In this document: one piece after another, positions 44,148-52,958 of the stretch
How the letters are laid out: each line of letters starts with the position of its first letter
Position numbering within the stretch: position 1 is the stretch's first letter
Assembly: GCA_963675565.2 (NCBI GenBank)
Contig: CAXXYD010000004.1
Coordinates: 1,984,001 to 2,048,000, forward strand
Direction: 5' to 3'
Origin: JARRKU01 sp963675565
GTDB lineage: Bacteria > Desulfobacterota > Desulfobacteria > Desulfobacterales > Desulfosarcinaceae
DNA: 64,000 nucleotides
Program-made: the position numbers and the translations under genes
The notes under the pieces: generated by a model
What the model saw: only the letters and a program-made list of their open reading frames with translations
Database searches by the model: none
What the model was told of the DNA's origin: nothing

Positions 44148-45620
44148 TCAATTTCCTTGGATATCGGTCGGTTGCTCCGTTAACGCTTTCATCAGGGCCG
44201 CCAGAAAATCCCAGACTTTCCCAACAGAGGGAAGGTGCAGCCGCTCTCTGGGCGAGTGCGGATCCCTTATGGTCGGACCGAATGAGATCATATCCGTGCC
44301 GGGATAAATACCGCCTATGACGGCGCATTCCAAACCCGCATGGATCACCTGAATTTTTGGGTCACATCCGTAAAGATCGGAATATGTCCGCTTGGATTGA
44401 TTGAGCAGCGTGGATTCCCTATCGACCGGCCACGGGTGATAGATGTCCCTGTCTTCAACAGCGGCTCCCGCCAGCGCAGCTACGGCGTGGACTGCGGATG
44501 TCATTTCAAACAGCCGGGACAGGACGCAGCTGCGCTGGCTGCTGGTTATGGACAGTTTGCCCGATGCCAGAGTCATGGTGGCCAGATTGCATGAGGTTTC
44601 CACAAGTCCTTCGAACTGCCCAGAGGTGCCATATACGCCGTTTGGGAGCGCCAGCAAGAGCTGGATGACCTTTCGGGTGGCCTGGGAGTTCAATACGCCC
44701 ATGGACGGTTCGGCCTTTTCTGCCGGCCCCAGCTTAATCGTCAGGTCCGGGTCACTGAATTGATACTCCTGCGCCATATCAGCTCCAAGGCGCGCAATTG
44801 CCGTTTGTACATTGTCTACAAGAGACGGCTCGACGCAAAAGGTCGCCCGGGCGTCCCGCGGAATGGCGTTTTTGCGCGTGCCGCCGTCCAGCGATATCAG
44901 CTCGAGGGGCACGATCTCACTGGACCGTTCCAACAGTCGGGCCAGGATCTTGTTGGCGTTTCCGCGGTTTTTATGGATATCGATGCCGGAATGCCCACCC
45001 CGTAATCCACCAACCACCAACGGGAAAACCTGAACCCCCTGCCGGGCCGTCCCGGTCTGACAACTCAGTGTAACTGCCGTATCGATGCCGCCGGCGCACC
45101 CGACGGTGAAAACACCCTCGTCTTCAGAATCCAGATTGATAAGAATCCGGCCCTGAATGAAATCCGGCGTCAGCAATTTTGCACCATTCAATCCGGTCTC
45201 TTCGTCAGTGGTAAAGAGCAATTCAAGCGGTGGTCGCACCTCAACTTGTTCTGCCAGAGCCATGGCGTAAGCGATGGCAATGCCGTTATCAGCACCTAAA
45301 GTGGTCTTTTCCGCCATCAGCCACTGCCCTTCCCGGTGAGAAACGATGGGATCCAGGCTAAAGTCATGGTCGCAATCAGGGGTCTTTTCACAAACCATGT
45401 CCATATGTCCCTGAATGACCACAACCGGGCATTTTTCACAGCCCTTGCTTGCCGGCACGCGAACCACCAGGTTTCCAGCAGAGTCGCACTGGTAAGCAAA
45501 ATGGTGCGCCTTGGCCCAATTTATCAACCATCCACACAGGGCCGCCTCGTTTTTTGAACAGCGAGGAATGGCGTTTATTTGTTCGAAAAATTCAAGAATT
45601 TTCTCATCGGGTACCGCCAT
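44148..45620 (-). CDS. pepD: aminoacyl-histidine dipeptidase (PepD, M20 family)
   Basis: A 490-residue metallopeptidase that hydrolyses Xaa-His and other dipeptides. Metal ligands are in IQGHMDMVCEK near 78, LGADNGIA near 115 and TTDEETGLNGA near 145, with a later conserved His (HAGLECAVIGG) near 435. Length and order match PepD. ATG 45620 is preceded by AAGGAG; a longer frame upstream lacks support. It probably serves peptide nutrition. Confidence 0.92.
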   Translation of the reverse strand: MAVPDEKILEFFEQINAIPRCSKNEAALCGWLINWAKAHHFAYQCDSAGNLVVRVPASKGCEKCPVVVIQGHMDMVCEKTPDCDHDFSLDPIVSHREGQWLMAEKTTLGADNGIAIAYAMALAEQVEVRPPLELLFTTDEETGLNGAKLLTPDFIQGRILINLDSEDEGVFTVGCAGGIDTAVTLSCQTGTARQGVQVFPLVVGGLRGGHSGIDIHKNRGNANKILARLLERSSEIVPLELISLDGGTRKNAIPRDARATFCVEPSLVDNVQTAIARLGADMAQEYQFSDPDLTIKLGPAEKAEPSMGVLNSQATRKVIQLLLALPNGVYGTSGQFEGLVETSCNLATMTLASGKLSITSSQRSCVLSRLFEMTSAVHAVAALAGAAVEDRDIYHPWPVDRESTLLNQSKRTYSDLYGCDPKIQVIHAGLECAVIGGIYPGTDMISFGPTIRDPHSPRERLHLPSVGKVWDFLAALMKALTEQPTDIQGN

Positions 45621-45954
45621 TGTGTTCTCCTTGGCATTGTTCGGGAATACCGAAACAGTTCGAAAAGATTTTCTATGACCCATAAATGGACTTGAAGCGG
45701 TTGTCAATTTGATTCCACCTATTGAAACCAACAAATGCCCGGGTCTTTCGTTCAGCGAATTAAATCACCCCAACTGTTAAAAATTCTGATTTTTGAGGCT
45801 AAATTTTCTAGTTTCTTGACAATAATGGTAAAATATGTTCGAAAAAAGGATTTTTCGGGCTCGCATGTTTTTTAATGAGACTGCGATGCCTAACAACACC
45901 TTGGCGCCGACAATCGTCGTTCGTTTTAGATTGTTTCACTTTAGGAGGTACAAC
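45621..45954. other. intergenic region between pepD and oadG
   Basis: 334 bp separating divergent genes, AT-rich near 45770-45850. A TTGACA hexamer occurs at 45816-45821 on the plus strand, but I see no good -10 hexamer at normal spacing, so the promoter for oadGB is unresolved. Nothing else recognised. Confidence 0.5.
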
Positions 45955-46371
45955 ATGCACGGGTTAGCAGCAATCACAGCCCATAATGGCTGGGCTATGG
46001 CCATCACCGGCGCATGTATTGTGATGACCGGCTTGGCGGCACTGGTTTTTTTCATCTCACAGCTTCACAAGCTCATAAGTTTACTCGAAAAAAAAGAAAA
46101 AATCGCGGAGCATACTATCATTCCCCTTGCAGAGCCGAAGGTAAATCGCCCGCTCGTTGAGTCTTCCGATATTTTATCGGATCTTGAAGCGGCGGTGAGA
46201 ATTTTACGGCCGTTAACTTCCCAGCTCGGTGAAACTTTCTCGCTCTTGAACCTTTATCAATTGCTTGAAGCCGATCAATACCCTCATCCCCACATTACTG
46301 TTCGCGAAATGAGAAATGCAGGGTATTTGATCCCGACTGGGGATGGTTCCTTTTCTTGGCGCAACATCTAA
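45955..46371 (+). CDS. oadG: OadG-like gamma subunit of a Na+-translocating decarboxylase
   Basis: A 138-residue protein with one N-terminal membrane helix (about 14-36), a charged linker and a soluble C-terminus. This is the OadG/MmdC/GcdD layout: gamma anchors the complex. The call relies on the topology and on its position 30 bp before oadB. SD TAGGAGGT lies 5 bp before ATG 45955, which decides the start. The C-terminal part after about residue 60 is longer than in many gamma subunits. Confidence 0.78.
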   Translation: MHGLAAITAHNGWAMAITGACIVMTGLAALVFFISQLHKLISLLEKKEKIAEHTIIPLAEPKVNRPLVESSDILSDLEAAVRILRPLTSQLGETFSLLNLYQLLEADQYPHPHITVREMRNAGYLIPTGDGSFSWRNI

Positions 46372-46401
46372 TCGAATGGCTTAAAATAAGGTAAACGGAC
46401 A

Positions 46402-47529
46402 ATGGAACTGCTCCTAGAATTTTTAAAAAATACCGGCTGGTATTTGCTAGACTACCGATATGTCCTCATGATTGCCATTGGCATCTTTTTTTGTTACCTC
46501 GCCATAGCCAAAGAGTATGAACCATTGCTCCTTCTGCCCATCGGTTTTGGCGTCATTGTCGGAAACCTTCCCTTTTTCAAAGGATTCGGACTCGGAATCT
46601 ACGAAAACAACAGTGTGCTCCACTATCTTTATTTCGGCGTAACCACCGGCCTTTACCCGTCCATCGTTTTTTTGGGGCTGGGTGCGATGACCGACTTCAC
46701 GTCCATGCTGGCCCGACCCAAACTCATGCTTCTGGGGGCGGCCGCCCAGATGGGAATCTATTTTACCTTGCTCGGCGCCATGGCCCTGGGCTTCGCGCCA
46801 AAGGAAGCCGGCGCCATCGCCATTATCGGCGGCGCCGATGGGCCTACCTCCATTTTCCTGACGGCCAAGCTGGCCCCGCACCTTATCGGGCCCATTGCCA
46901 TTGCCGCGTACTCATATATGGCCCTGATCCCTATTATTCAGCCACCAATCATGAAATTGCTCACCACCAAAGGCGAACGGCGCATTCACATGCCGGAGGA
47001 CGACCGCACGGTGTCTCGGAAGGAACTGCTCTTTTTCCCAATCGTCGGAGTCCTGCTGTGCTGCCTTCTGGCTCCGGCGTCCATACCGCTGCTGGGAACA
47101 TTCTTTTTCGGTAACTTGATGAAAGTCTCCGGGGTCGTGGACCGCCTTGCAAAAACCGCAAGTTCATCCATCATCGACACAGCCACTATTCTTCTCGGAC
47201 TGACTGTTGGCGCCAGCACGCAGGCAGATGTCTTTATCACCACCAAGTCGATCCTCATCTTTTTTTTGGGTTCTGTCGCCTTTTCCATTGCTACGGCTTC
47301 CGGAATTATTTTCGCCAAGATCATGAACCTTTTCTTAAAACAGAAAATCAATCCACTCCTGGGAGCCGCCGGTGTTTCTGCCGTGCCGGGGTCCGCACGC
47401 GAAGTTCATCTTGTCGCACAGAGAGCGGACCCAAGCAATTTTCTGCTTATGCACGCCATGGCGGCCAATTCTTCCGGTGTAATCGGATCAGCCATCTGCG
47501 CCGGCATTCTCTGGAGTTTTTTGGTATAA
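46402..47529 (+). CDS. oadB: Na+-translocating decarboxylase beta subunit
   Basis: A 375-residue membrane subunit that couples decarboxylation of a carboxybiotin to Na+ export. The conserved Na+-binding region is AIIGGADGPTSIFLTAKL near 139, and AYSYMALIPIIQPP near 172 and the late NSSGVIGSAICAG region are family landmarks. About nine to eleven membrane helices. No carboxyltransferase (alpha) or biotin carrier gene follows; a terminator does. The acid substrate (oxaloacetate, methylmalonyl-CoA or glutaconyl-CoA) is therefore unknown. Confidence 0.92.
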   Translation: MELLLEFLKNTGWYLLDYRYVLMIAIGIFFCYLAIAKEYEPLLLLPIGFGVIVGNLPFFKGFGLGIYENNSVLHYLYFGVTTGLYPSIVFLGLGAMTDFTSMLARPKLMLLGAAAQMGIYFTLLGAMALGFAPKEAGAIAIIGGADGPTSIFLTAKLAPHLIGPIAIAAYSYMALIPIIQPPIMKLLTTKGERRIHMPEDDRTVSRKELLFFPIVGVLLCCLLAPASIPLLGTFFFGNLMKVSGVVDRLAKTASSSIIDTATILLGLTVGASTQADVFITTKSILIFFLGSVAFSIATASGIIFAKIMNLFLKQKINPLLGAAGVSAVPGSAREVHLVAQRADPSNFLLMHAMAANSSGVIGSAICAGILWSFLV

Positions 47530-47558
47530 GCGGAAACGCTCCCCTATCTAATGGTCCA

Positions 47559-47592
47559 AAGCCTGTCCGGAAGAGACCGGGCAGGCTTTTTT
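47559..47592 (+). terminator. intrinsic terminator after oadB
   Basis: Hairpin AAGCCTGTCCGG / CCGGGCAGGCTT with loop AAGAGA and a TTTTTT tail, 30 bp past the oadB stop. One G-U pair; otherwise perfect. Confidence 0.88.
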
Positions 47593-47771
47593 CGGACCTG
47601 TTTTTCTTGACCCCATCAAGCCGTCATGAGAGCATTACTCCAAGAAGGGAAAACACGCCGCAGCCCGAATTTACAGATCCAATTCCTCATCGGCAATTAG
47701 ACATTTACATCCGTGCAATATCCCTTGTCCTTTTTTTGGCACGCATCATTTTTCAGACAAGGAGGTTTCAC

Positions 47772-48077
47772 TTGATCGCAAAGATTCTTATCAAACGACG
47801 GTTCAAAGATGGATACACCCCTCAAATCGTTGCTATACTAAATGAAATCAGGAAGATAGCTTTGGAGCAGGAGGGGTACCAATCCGGAGAAACTTTGGTA
47901 AAAAGCGGCTTTCCCAATAATATGGTCGTGATTTCCACATGGAGAAGTCTCCAAGACTGGGCCAAGTGGAGGGACAACCCGGAACGCCAGAAATTTGAAA
48001 CCATGCTTGAGGTTTACCAGGAAAGGCCGACGGAATTCGATGAATATCTATTGGGAACCCCGCTTCAGAAGCCGTAA
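47772..48077 (+). CDS. antibiotic-biosynthesis-monooxygenase (ABM)-like small protein
   Basis: A 101-residue dimeric ferredoxin-fold protein. The patterns ILIKRRFKDGYT at the start and VVISTWRSLQDWAKWRDNPERQKF near 52 are typical of ABM-domain proteins, which cover quinol monooxygenases and heme-degrading enzymes. Start TTG 47772 is preceded by GGAGG 6 nt away; the longer open frame upstream is not supported. Function not assignable. Confidence 0.7.
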   Translation: MIAKILIKRRFKDGYTPQIVAILNEIRKIALEQEGYQSGETLVKSGFPNNMVVISTWRSLQDWAKWRDNPERQKFETMLEVYQERPTEFDEYLLGTPLQKP

Positions 48078-48302
48078 CGGTCACCGAATGCTCATGAATC
48101 TGCACCCCTTTGCCACACCACCTTCCCATGTTGGTTTGAATATCGATTGCGGTTCGTTCCGGGCTGATCCCTCTTCGCCCGGATTGGACATAGGGTATCG
48201 TTTTCAACGGAAATTTTTTTTCTTGCTTGACAATTTTTTCACGTACGGGCATTTCTGCATCAATGAATTCAGTTATTATTCTACCCGACCAAAGGAATGG
48301 TA

Positions 48303-49136
48303 ATGAAAAAATGGAAGTGCCAAGTCTGCGGCTACGTTCACACCGGAGATCAACCGCCCGCCAAATGCCCCGTCTGCGGCGCACCTCAAAGCGCCTTTGT
48401 GCTTATTGACGATCCCAATCCCATTGAGGCTTCAAAAGAACGGCCCGCGGCTACCGCCGATATTGACGCCAAAAGCAAGGAACCCGGGTTACCCAGGAAG
48501 TGGAAGTGCCAAGTCTGCGGCTACGTTCACACCGGTGTCCAGCCACCTGAAAAATGTCCGGTGTGCGGCGCACCGCGAGAACGATTCGAACTTGTGGCGG
48601 AAGAGGATAAAGCCGCTGAACCCGACAAGCAAGCAAGCGATCGTCAGGACCCCAAACCCGCCTCTGCGGATATTCCGATGAAAGCTAAGTCCCTCAGTCA
48701 AATTACGGCCCGTGCCGAGATCCTAACGCGACTGCATGGACATCCTATTGCGGTACATATCCCCAATGGCGTTCTTCCGCTGGCATTTATTTTCACCCTT
48801 CTAGCGGTTATTTTTAAATCCGCTGCGTTGGCCACTGCCGCCAAATACAATATGGTGTTTGTATGCCTTGCCATGCCGGTCGTTTTGGCAACAGGTGTTA
48901 TCGACTGGTTTAACCGCTTCAATGCACAGTTAACCTCCGTTTTCAAAATAAAAATAGCCTGCGGGGCCGGGGTGACGTTGCTTTCACTGATTCTTGCCCT
49001 GTGGTGGGCTGCGCAGCCGGAAATTTACCTTGGCGGTGAAGCGAAAACCGGTTTGTTTCTTTTCTTAAACCTGATCGATTTGGGCATCGCCGTCGTGGCC
49101 GGTTTTTATGGTGGCAAGCTTGTTTTTCGAGAATAA
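48303..49136 (+). CDS. double rubredoxin-like domain fused to a four-helix (DUF2231-like) membrane domain
   Basis: A 277-residue protein. Two rubrerythrin-type rubredoxin domains with Cys at 6, 9, 22, 25 and 69, 72, 85, 88 (WKCQVCGYVH...PPAKCPVCGAP) are joined by charged linkers to a C-terminal domain with four hydrophobic helices (about 155-270) whose start LHGHPIAVHIPNGVLPLAF matches DUF2231. Both iron sites look intact. The arrangement suggests a membrane-bound one-electron carrier, possibly in oxidative-stress response; that is inference. ATG 48303 follows AAAGGA. Confidence 0.85.
   Translation: MKKWKCQVCGYVHTGDQPPAKCPVCGAPQSAFVLIDDPNPIEASKERPAATADIDAKSKEPGLPRKWKCQVCGYVHTGVQPPEKCPVCGAPRERFELVAEEDKAAEPDKQASDRQDPKPASADIPMKAKSLSQITARAEILTRLHGHPIAVHIPNGVLPLAFIFTLLAVIFKSAALATAAKYNMVFVCLAMPVVLATGVIDWFNRFNAQLTSVFKIKIACGAGVTLLSLILALWWAAQPEIYLGGEAKTGLFLFLNLIDLGIAVVAGFYGGKLVFRE
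48312..48535 (+). repeat. internal direct repeat encoding the two rubredoxin motifs
   Basis: Positions 48312-48346 and 48501-48535 (35 bp each) are identical at the DNA level and encode the first Cys pair and following residues of each domain. Identity at silent positions over 35 bp points to recent duplication or gene conversion. Confidence 0.9.
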
Positions 49137-49500
49137 GCCGTTTCCATTGATAGACGCGAAATATTTGGATCGTTAACCCTTGCAAGGGTTAACGATCCCT
49201 CATCGATTTTTCCCATCACGGTAACCGCCGGTCAACGCCTTTCCAAAATCTTCACACTTCAAAACTACCGGCGGCGGCTGATGGGTTGCGCTTGCGTCAC
49301 CCCCAACAGACGACCCCACTGAAAGGGAACCCTCTTCATCGTATTTTTAAGAATAGCTCAACCGCTTTGCGTATAAAGGCCCGAATATCAAGGCTCTCCG
49401 AAGCGCCCCGCTGAGGGCCTGTAAATCGCACGATCTCAATCGATCGCAGGCCATAGCCAGCCTTTTTTGAATTGCACCGCCTCATCTCCCGAGGGCCTGA
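49137..49500. other. intergenic region with a 32-bp palindrome
   Basis: 364 bp between convergent genes. Apart from the palindrome at 49167-49198 I see no gene, promoter or further structure. Confidence 0.5.
49167..49198. repeat. perfect 32-bp palindrome
   Basis: The arm GGATCGTTAACCCTTG is followed directly by its exact reverse complement (16 bp arms, no spacer). It lies 31 bp after the rubredoxin-fusion stop, between convergent genes. There is no strong T-run, so it may be a factor-independent bidirectional terminator or a binding site. Confidence 0.7.
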
Positions 49501-50316
49501 TTACCCCGACTTAGCGGCCATTGCGCTCCATCCACAGGTTTCATCTTCCCAAACCGGCTCAAGCGCCAAGCCCTTCAAGGCATTCTCAAGAAAACATTGT
49601 TCCTGCGGACGAAACCCGGACAATACCCACACTGCCCCGAAGGATGATCGTTTGCGCATCGTAGGAAAAAGCTCGAGCAGGGTCGGCGGTCTCAGATTAG
49701 AAAATATAAAATCAAATTGTGCCTTGGCTGGAATCTTTTGGATGGCATCAAAAACGCTGATTTGATCCTGAAAATGATTGAGTTGAATATTTTTTTCGGC
49801 TTCGGCGCAGGCCATGGGATCCGTATCGACAGCCATAACCGTTGACATTCCCAAACCGACCGCTGCTATCGACAATATGCCGGTCCCGGCCCCGATATCA
49901 AGAGCACTGCCATACCCGTCGACGAAATTGATGTGGTGATGTCCCATCACCACATCGATCCCCCTCAACATCAAACGGGTGGTCGGATGATCACCCGTGC
50001 CGAAAGCCGCACCATCACACAGTTTGATTACAACCTGACCTTCTTCACCAAAGGCCTGGCAATTGGATGGAGACAGGACGATACGGCTTGTCATTCTTTT
50101 GGGTCGATTCAGGTTGAGTTCAATATGGGTGGTATTAAAATGATTGGTGAATAGAATATCCCCCTGATCCACCAATAATTTAAGCGCCGACTGGATACTT
50201 TTTTTTTCTGTATGCGGGAATTGACGCCGAAGGTGCCGTCGAAGATCGGAAGGCGTCATACGAATGCATTGGTGCTCCAGCAAAGCCAAAACCGCGTCTC
50301 TTAATTGGTTAAACAC
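49501..50316 (-). CDS. PrmA-like SAM-dependent methyltransferase
   Basis: A 271-residue methyltransferase. AFGTGDHPTT near 103 is the PrmA (ribosomal protein L11 methyltransferase) signature and ALDIGAGTGILSIAA near 140 the SAM motif. The motif IV region FIFSNLRPPTL replaces the common NILA. The first 70 residues form a helical domain unlike the usual PrmA N-terminus, so the substrate may differ. It follows two small genes on the minus strand. Confidence 0.82.
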   Translation of the reverse strand: MFNQLRDAVLALLEHQCIRMTPSDLRRHLRRQFPHTEKKSIQSALKLLVDQGDILFTNHFNTTHIELNLNRPKRMTSRIVLSPSNCQAFGEEGQVVIKLCDGAAFGTGDHPTTRLMLRGIDVVMGHHHINFVDGYGSALDIGAGTGILSIAAVGLGMSTVMAVDTDPMACAEAEKNIQLNHFQDQISVFDAIQKIPAKAQFDFIFSNLRPPTLLELFPTMRKRSSFGAVWVLSGFRPQEQCFLENALKGLALEPVWEDETCGWSAMAAKSG

Positions 50317-50352
50317 CAGGGGAAACCTTCCTGCGAAATCAATCGGGTGTTT

Positions 50353-50697
50353 CTAATTTTCCTGATCCACGCCTTTCAATTCCTTTTGGTACCACGCGGC
50401 AAAATCATACATACCGATAAAGCGGTCATCGCCGTTCACGATACCCAAGGCCATCTCCAGCACACCGCGCCCGTATGCATTGGAATAATTTTCATGGGAA
50501 CAATTCTGTAAAAATTCCCGGACCAACTGCTGTGTGGTTCGCTTCGTTTTATCTCTTCGAATATCAATTGGATCCTTGGGTTCTTCAAACGGATCCCATT
50601 TTTCATAACCTTTTTTTAAGATATGTTTTTGACGTCGTGGGGCCATTGCATCAAAAACCGCCTTTTTACGCATCTTAACGTCTTCGGATCCGGCCAT
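50353..50697 (-). CDS. 114-residue protein of unknown function
   Basis: A soluble, mainly helical, basic protein. It starts 3 nt after the YkgJ stop and is clearly in the same operon. Notable are the charged stretch DPIDIRRDKTKRTTQ near 42-56 and DRFIGMYDFAAWYQKEL near the C-terminus. I do not recognise the family. Confidence 0.7.
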   Translation of the reverse strand: MAGSEDVKMRKKAVFDAMAPRRQKHILKKGYEKWDPFEEPKDPIDIRRDKTKRTTQQLVREFLQNCSHENYSNAYGRGVLEMALGIVNGDDRFIGMYDFAAWYQKELKGVDQEN

Positions 50698-50699
50698 GA

Positions 50700-51377
50700 C
50701 TAATCTCCCTCCGTTTTCTGATTGGCGTCTTCTTTGATAATGCCGAGGTACTCCTCTGTATAGTCTGTCAGTAGCGCCATGGAGACGGGAACCAGCATTT
50801 CTGATAATTTTGGATATTTGCTTTTAAGATCGTTGGCAAGTTCAGACGACAAATTATAAAGTTGCTGTTGAATTGTCTCCAACTTAACCGTTGGATACGC
50901 CTCTCCTTTTTTAAAACCGCTTAAACCACAGGTGTGCGACTTCCCGCCGATTACCGTGGGGATACCATATAGGCGACAGGTAATGGGGCGGTTAGCGTAT
51001 AAAGCACATTGATTTTTGTCGTCTAGAAGCGGACAACGAACGCGTTGCGCCGCCATTTCTTCCAATATTTCATGCTCCGATTTTCCACCATGGTATTCTT
51101 TCTCAGCCCTGCGTTTCAATTTACACACCTGCCTGTCAGATCGGTCGGCCCGGGCAATGATCGCTTCACGGGCCTCCCCGTTGAAAACCGCATCAAATTG
51201 ATCCTTCAAATAAAGGGCTTCAATTAGGGTAAGGTCAAACAGAGCATGACAACAATCGGAACAACCCATTTTACACGTCACACAGGCCGCATATTCATCC
51301 TGAACTTTTTGGAAAACGGCATCGACCTGTTTTACCAGAGCTTTATATTTTTCGAAGTATTTCTCCAATTGCATCAT
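50700..51377 (-). CDS. YkgJ-family cysteine-cluster protein
   Basis: A 225-residue protein of the YkgJ (CxxCxxCC zinc/iron-chelating) family. CVTCKMGCSDCC is near 35-46 and CPLLDDKNQCALYANRPITC near 115 supplies the second ligand set. Long helices flank the metal site. AAGGAG precedes the ATG. The biochemical role of the family is uncertain. A perfect parS site sits 13 bp upstream of the start. Confidence 0.85.
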   Translation of the reverse strand: MMQLEKYFEKYKALVKQVDAVFQKVQDEYAACVTCKMGCSDCCHALFDLTLIEALYLKDQFDAVFNGEAREAIIARADRSDRQVCKLKRRAEKEYHGGKSEHEILEEMAAQRVRCPLLDDKNQCALYANRPITCRLYGIPTVIGGKSHTCGLSGFKKGEAYPTVKLETIQQQLYNLSSELANDLKSKYPKLSEMLVPVSMALLTDYTEEYLGIIKEDANQKTEGD

Positions 51378-51389
51378 TATTCTCCTTAT

Positions 51390-51405
51390 TGTTTCACGTG
51401 AAACA
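51390..51405. promoter_or_regulatory. parS centromere-like site
   Basis: TGTTTCACGTGAAACA is a perfect 16-bp palindrome identical to the bacterial consensus TGTTNCACGTGAAACA bound by ParB. It lies between mnmE and the YkgJ gene, where parA-parB often sit in other genomes. No second perfect copy was noticed in the window. Confidence 0.85.
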
Positions 51406-51445
51406 TAAATTTCACCTTGATGGGCTTCTTACCCCTATACGAGTT

Positions 51446-52873
51446 CTATTTCCCAATACAGAACCGCCCGAAAATCTGATCAAGCAGATCATCCCTCCCA
51501 TCACCAGAGCCGATTTTAGACAATTCTCTTTTTGCGCGGTTCAAATCGTCCATGACAAGTTCGGTGGGCTGAGCATATTTATACCCATTCAAGGCATTAT
51601 GTATAAAAGCCCGTGCCTTTTCAAGGTGTTTCCGCTGGCGCAAATTCGGTATGACGGTACGTCCCGGCTCTATATCATCTCTCTTTAAACAGGCCTCTTT
51701 GATGCATTTTTTTAGCAGTTCAATCCCTTTTCCGGTTTTTGCCGAAACATGAACCGAACTGGCGATAGGATAAAACCGGGTCTCCTCTTCAAAAGACAAT
51801 CTTGTTTTTAAATCCACTTTATTGGCAACGAGTATGGTATTTTTGTTCTGAATTTTTTCCCAAATTTCGATATCCTGCGCATTGATCCCTTCACTTGCAT
51901 CAACAACAAAAAGGAGAACATCGGATTTTTCCAAACTTTCGCATGTTTTCCGTATTCCTGCGATTTCAACAGGATCATTTGTTTCATGCAGACCGGCAGT
52001 GTCCGTAATGATCAGCGCAATGCCGCCAATAGCAGTATAGCCTTCCACCAAATCCCGCGTGGTACCGGGAATTTCGGTCACGATAGCCTTTTCTTGATCT
52101 AAAAGACGGTTCAGCAAGCTGGATTTTCCGACATTCGGTTTTCCCACAATATCAAGCCGGATTCCGTCCCGCAAAACATGGCAGTCATCATAGCAGGCAA
52201 TGAGTTCATCGATTTTAATGAGGATTTGTTTATAAATGGTAGACGAGATAGCATCATCTGAAACATCCCCCTCGATGTCGTCGCCGAATTCTATTTCACC
52301 TTCAAGCTGCACCCTGATCTGGTCAATTTCGAATTCAATACCGGAAACGATTTCTTTCATTTTGCCGGAAAGCTGGGCTGCAGCCAATTTCAGGGCACTT
52401 TCAGTTTTTGCGGCAACCATCTCGGCAACGGCTTCAGCCTGACTGAGGTCAATTCGGCCATTTAAAAATGCCCGCTTTGTGAATTCCCCCGGCTCTGCAA
52501 GCCGGACTCCCTGATCCAAAATAAGCCGAAGTATGGTGGATAAAATGACCGCGCCCGAATGCGATTGAACCTCGACAACGTTTTCGCGAGTGTAGGAATG
52601 CGGCGCCCTCATAACCACCACCAAGACCTCGTCGATAATATGCCGGGTTTCCGGATTGATGATAAATCCGTATTGCATTAAATGGCTAGCTGTTTTGGAA
52701 AGGGAAAACTTCGAGAAAGCGCTTCGGTGGTCGATGTGTCTTAAAAACAATCCTTCTAATGCCGTGATGGCTTGAGCCCCGGAGATACGAATAATACCTA
52801 TCCCGTTGCTGCCCACAGGTGTTGCAACGGCAGCAATTGTATCACTATCATGAACAGGACCATTTAGCACCAT
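51446..52873 (-). CDS. mnmE: tRNA modification GTPase MnmE
   Basis: A 475-residue GTPase that, with MnmG, installs the (carboxymethyl)aminomethyl group on wobble U34. N-terminal formyl-THF-binding domain (TIAAVATPVGSNGIGIIRISG), helical domain, then the G domain with GKPNVGKSS near 229, DTAG near 275 and ANKVDL near 345. The C-terminal CIGK Cys is present. ATG 52873 follows GGAAG; a longer frame is not supported. MnmG is not adjacent. Confidence 0.95.
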   Translation of the reverse strand: MVLNGPVHDSDTIAAVATPVGSNGIGIIRISGAQAITALEGLFLRHIDHRSAFSKFSLSKTASHLMQYGFIINPETRHIIDEVLVVVMRAPHSYTRENVVEVQSHSGAVILSTILRLILDQGVRLAEPGEFTKRAFLNGRIDLSQAEAVAEMVAAKTESALKLAAAQLSGKMKEIVSGIEFEIDQIRVQLEGEIEFGDDIEGDVSDDAISSTIYKQILIKIDELIACYDDCHVLRDGIRLDIVGKPNVGKSSLLNRLLDQEKAIVTEIPGTTRDLVEGYTAIGGIALIITDTAGLHETNDPVEIAGIRKTCESLEKSDVLLFVVDASEGINAQDIEIWEKIQNKNTILVANKVDLKTRLSFEEETRFYPIASSVHVSAKTGKGIELLKKCIKEACLKRDDIEPGRTVIPNLRQRKHLEKARAFIHNALNGYKYAQPTELVMDDLNRAKRELSKIGSGDGRDDLLDQIFGRFCIGK

Positions 52874-52958
52874 TTTAAAAATCTTCCAAAAATGGAACGG
52901 GGCCGAACCTTTAGGCGTTCCGGCCCGACCCCAATGATAAATTGAAAGCACCGTGCAC

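Noticed and set aside
43981..45620. A mobile island around the KAP NTPase
   Set aside because: No integrase, transposase, flanking repeats or tRNA were found, and pepD next to it looks like a core gene.
47746..47762. TGGCACG before the ABM-like gene as a sigma-54 promoter
   Set aside because: The -12 element is ATTT, not TTGC, at the required spacing.
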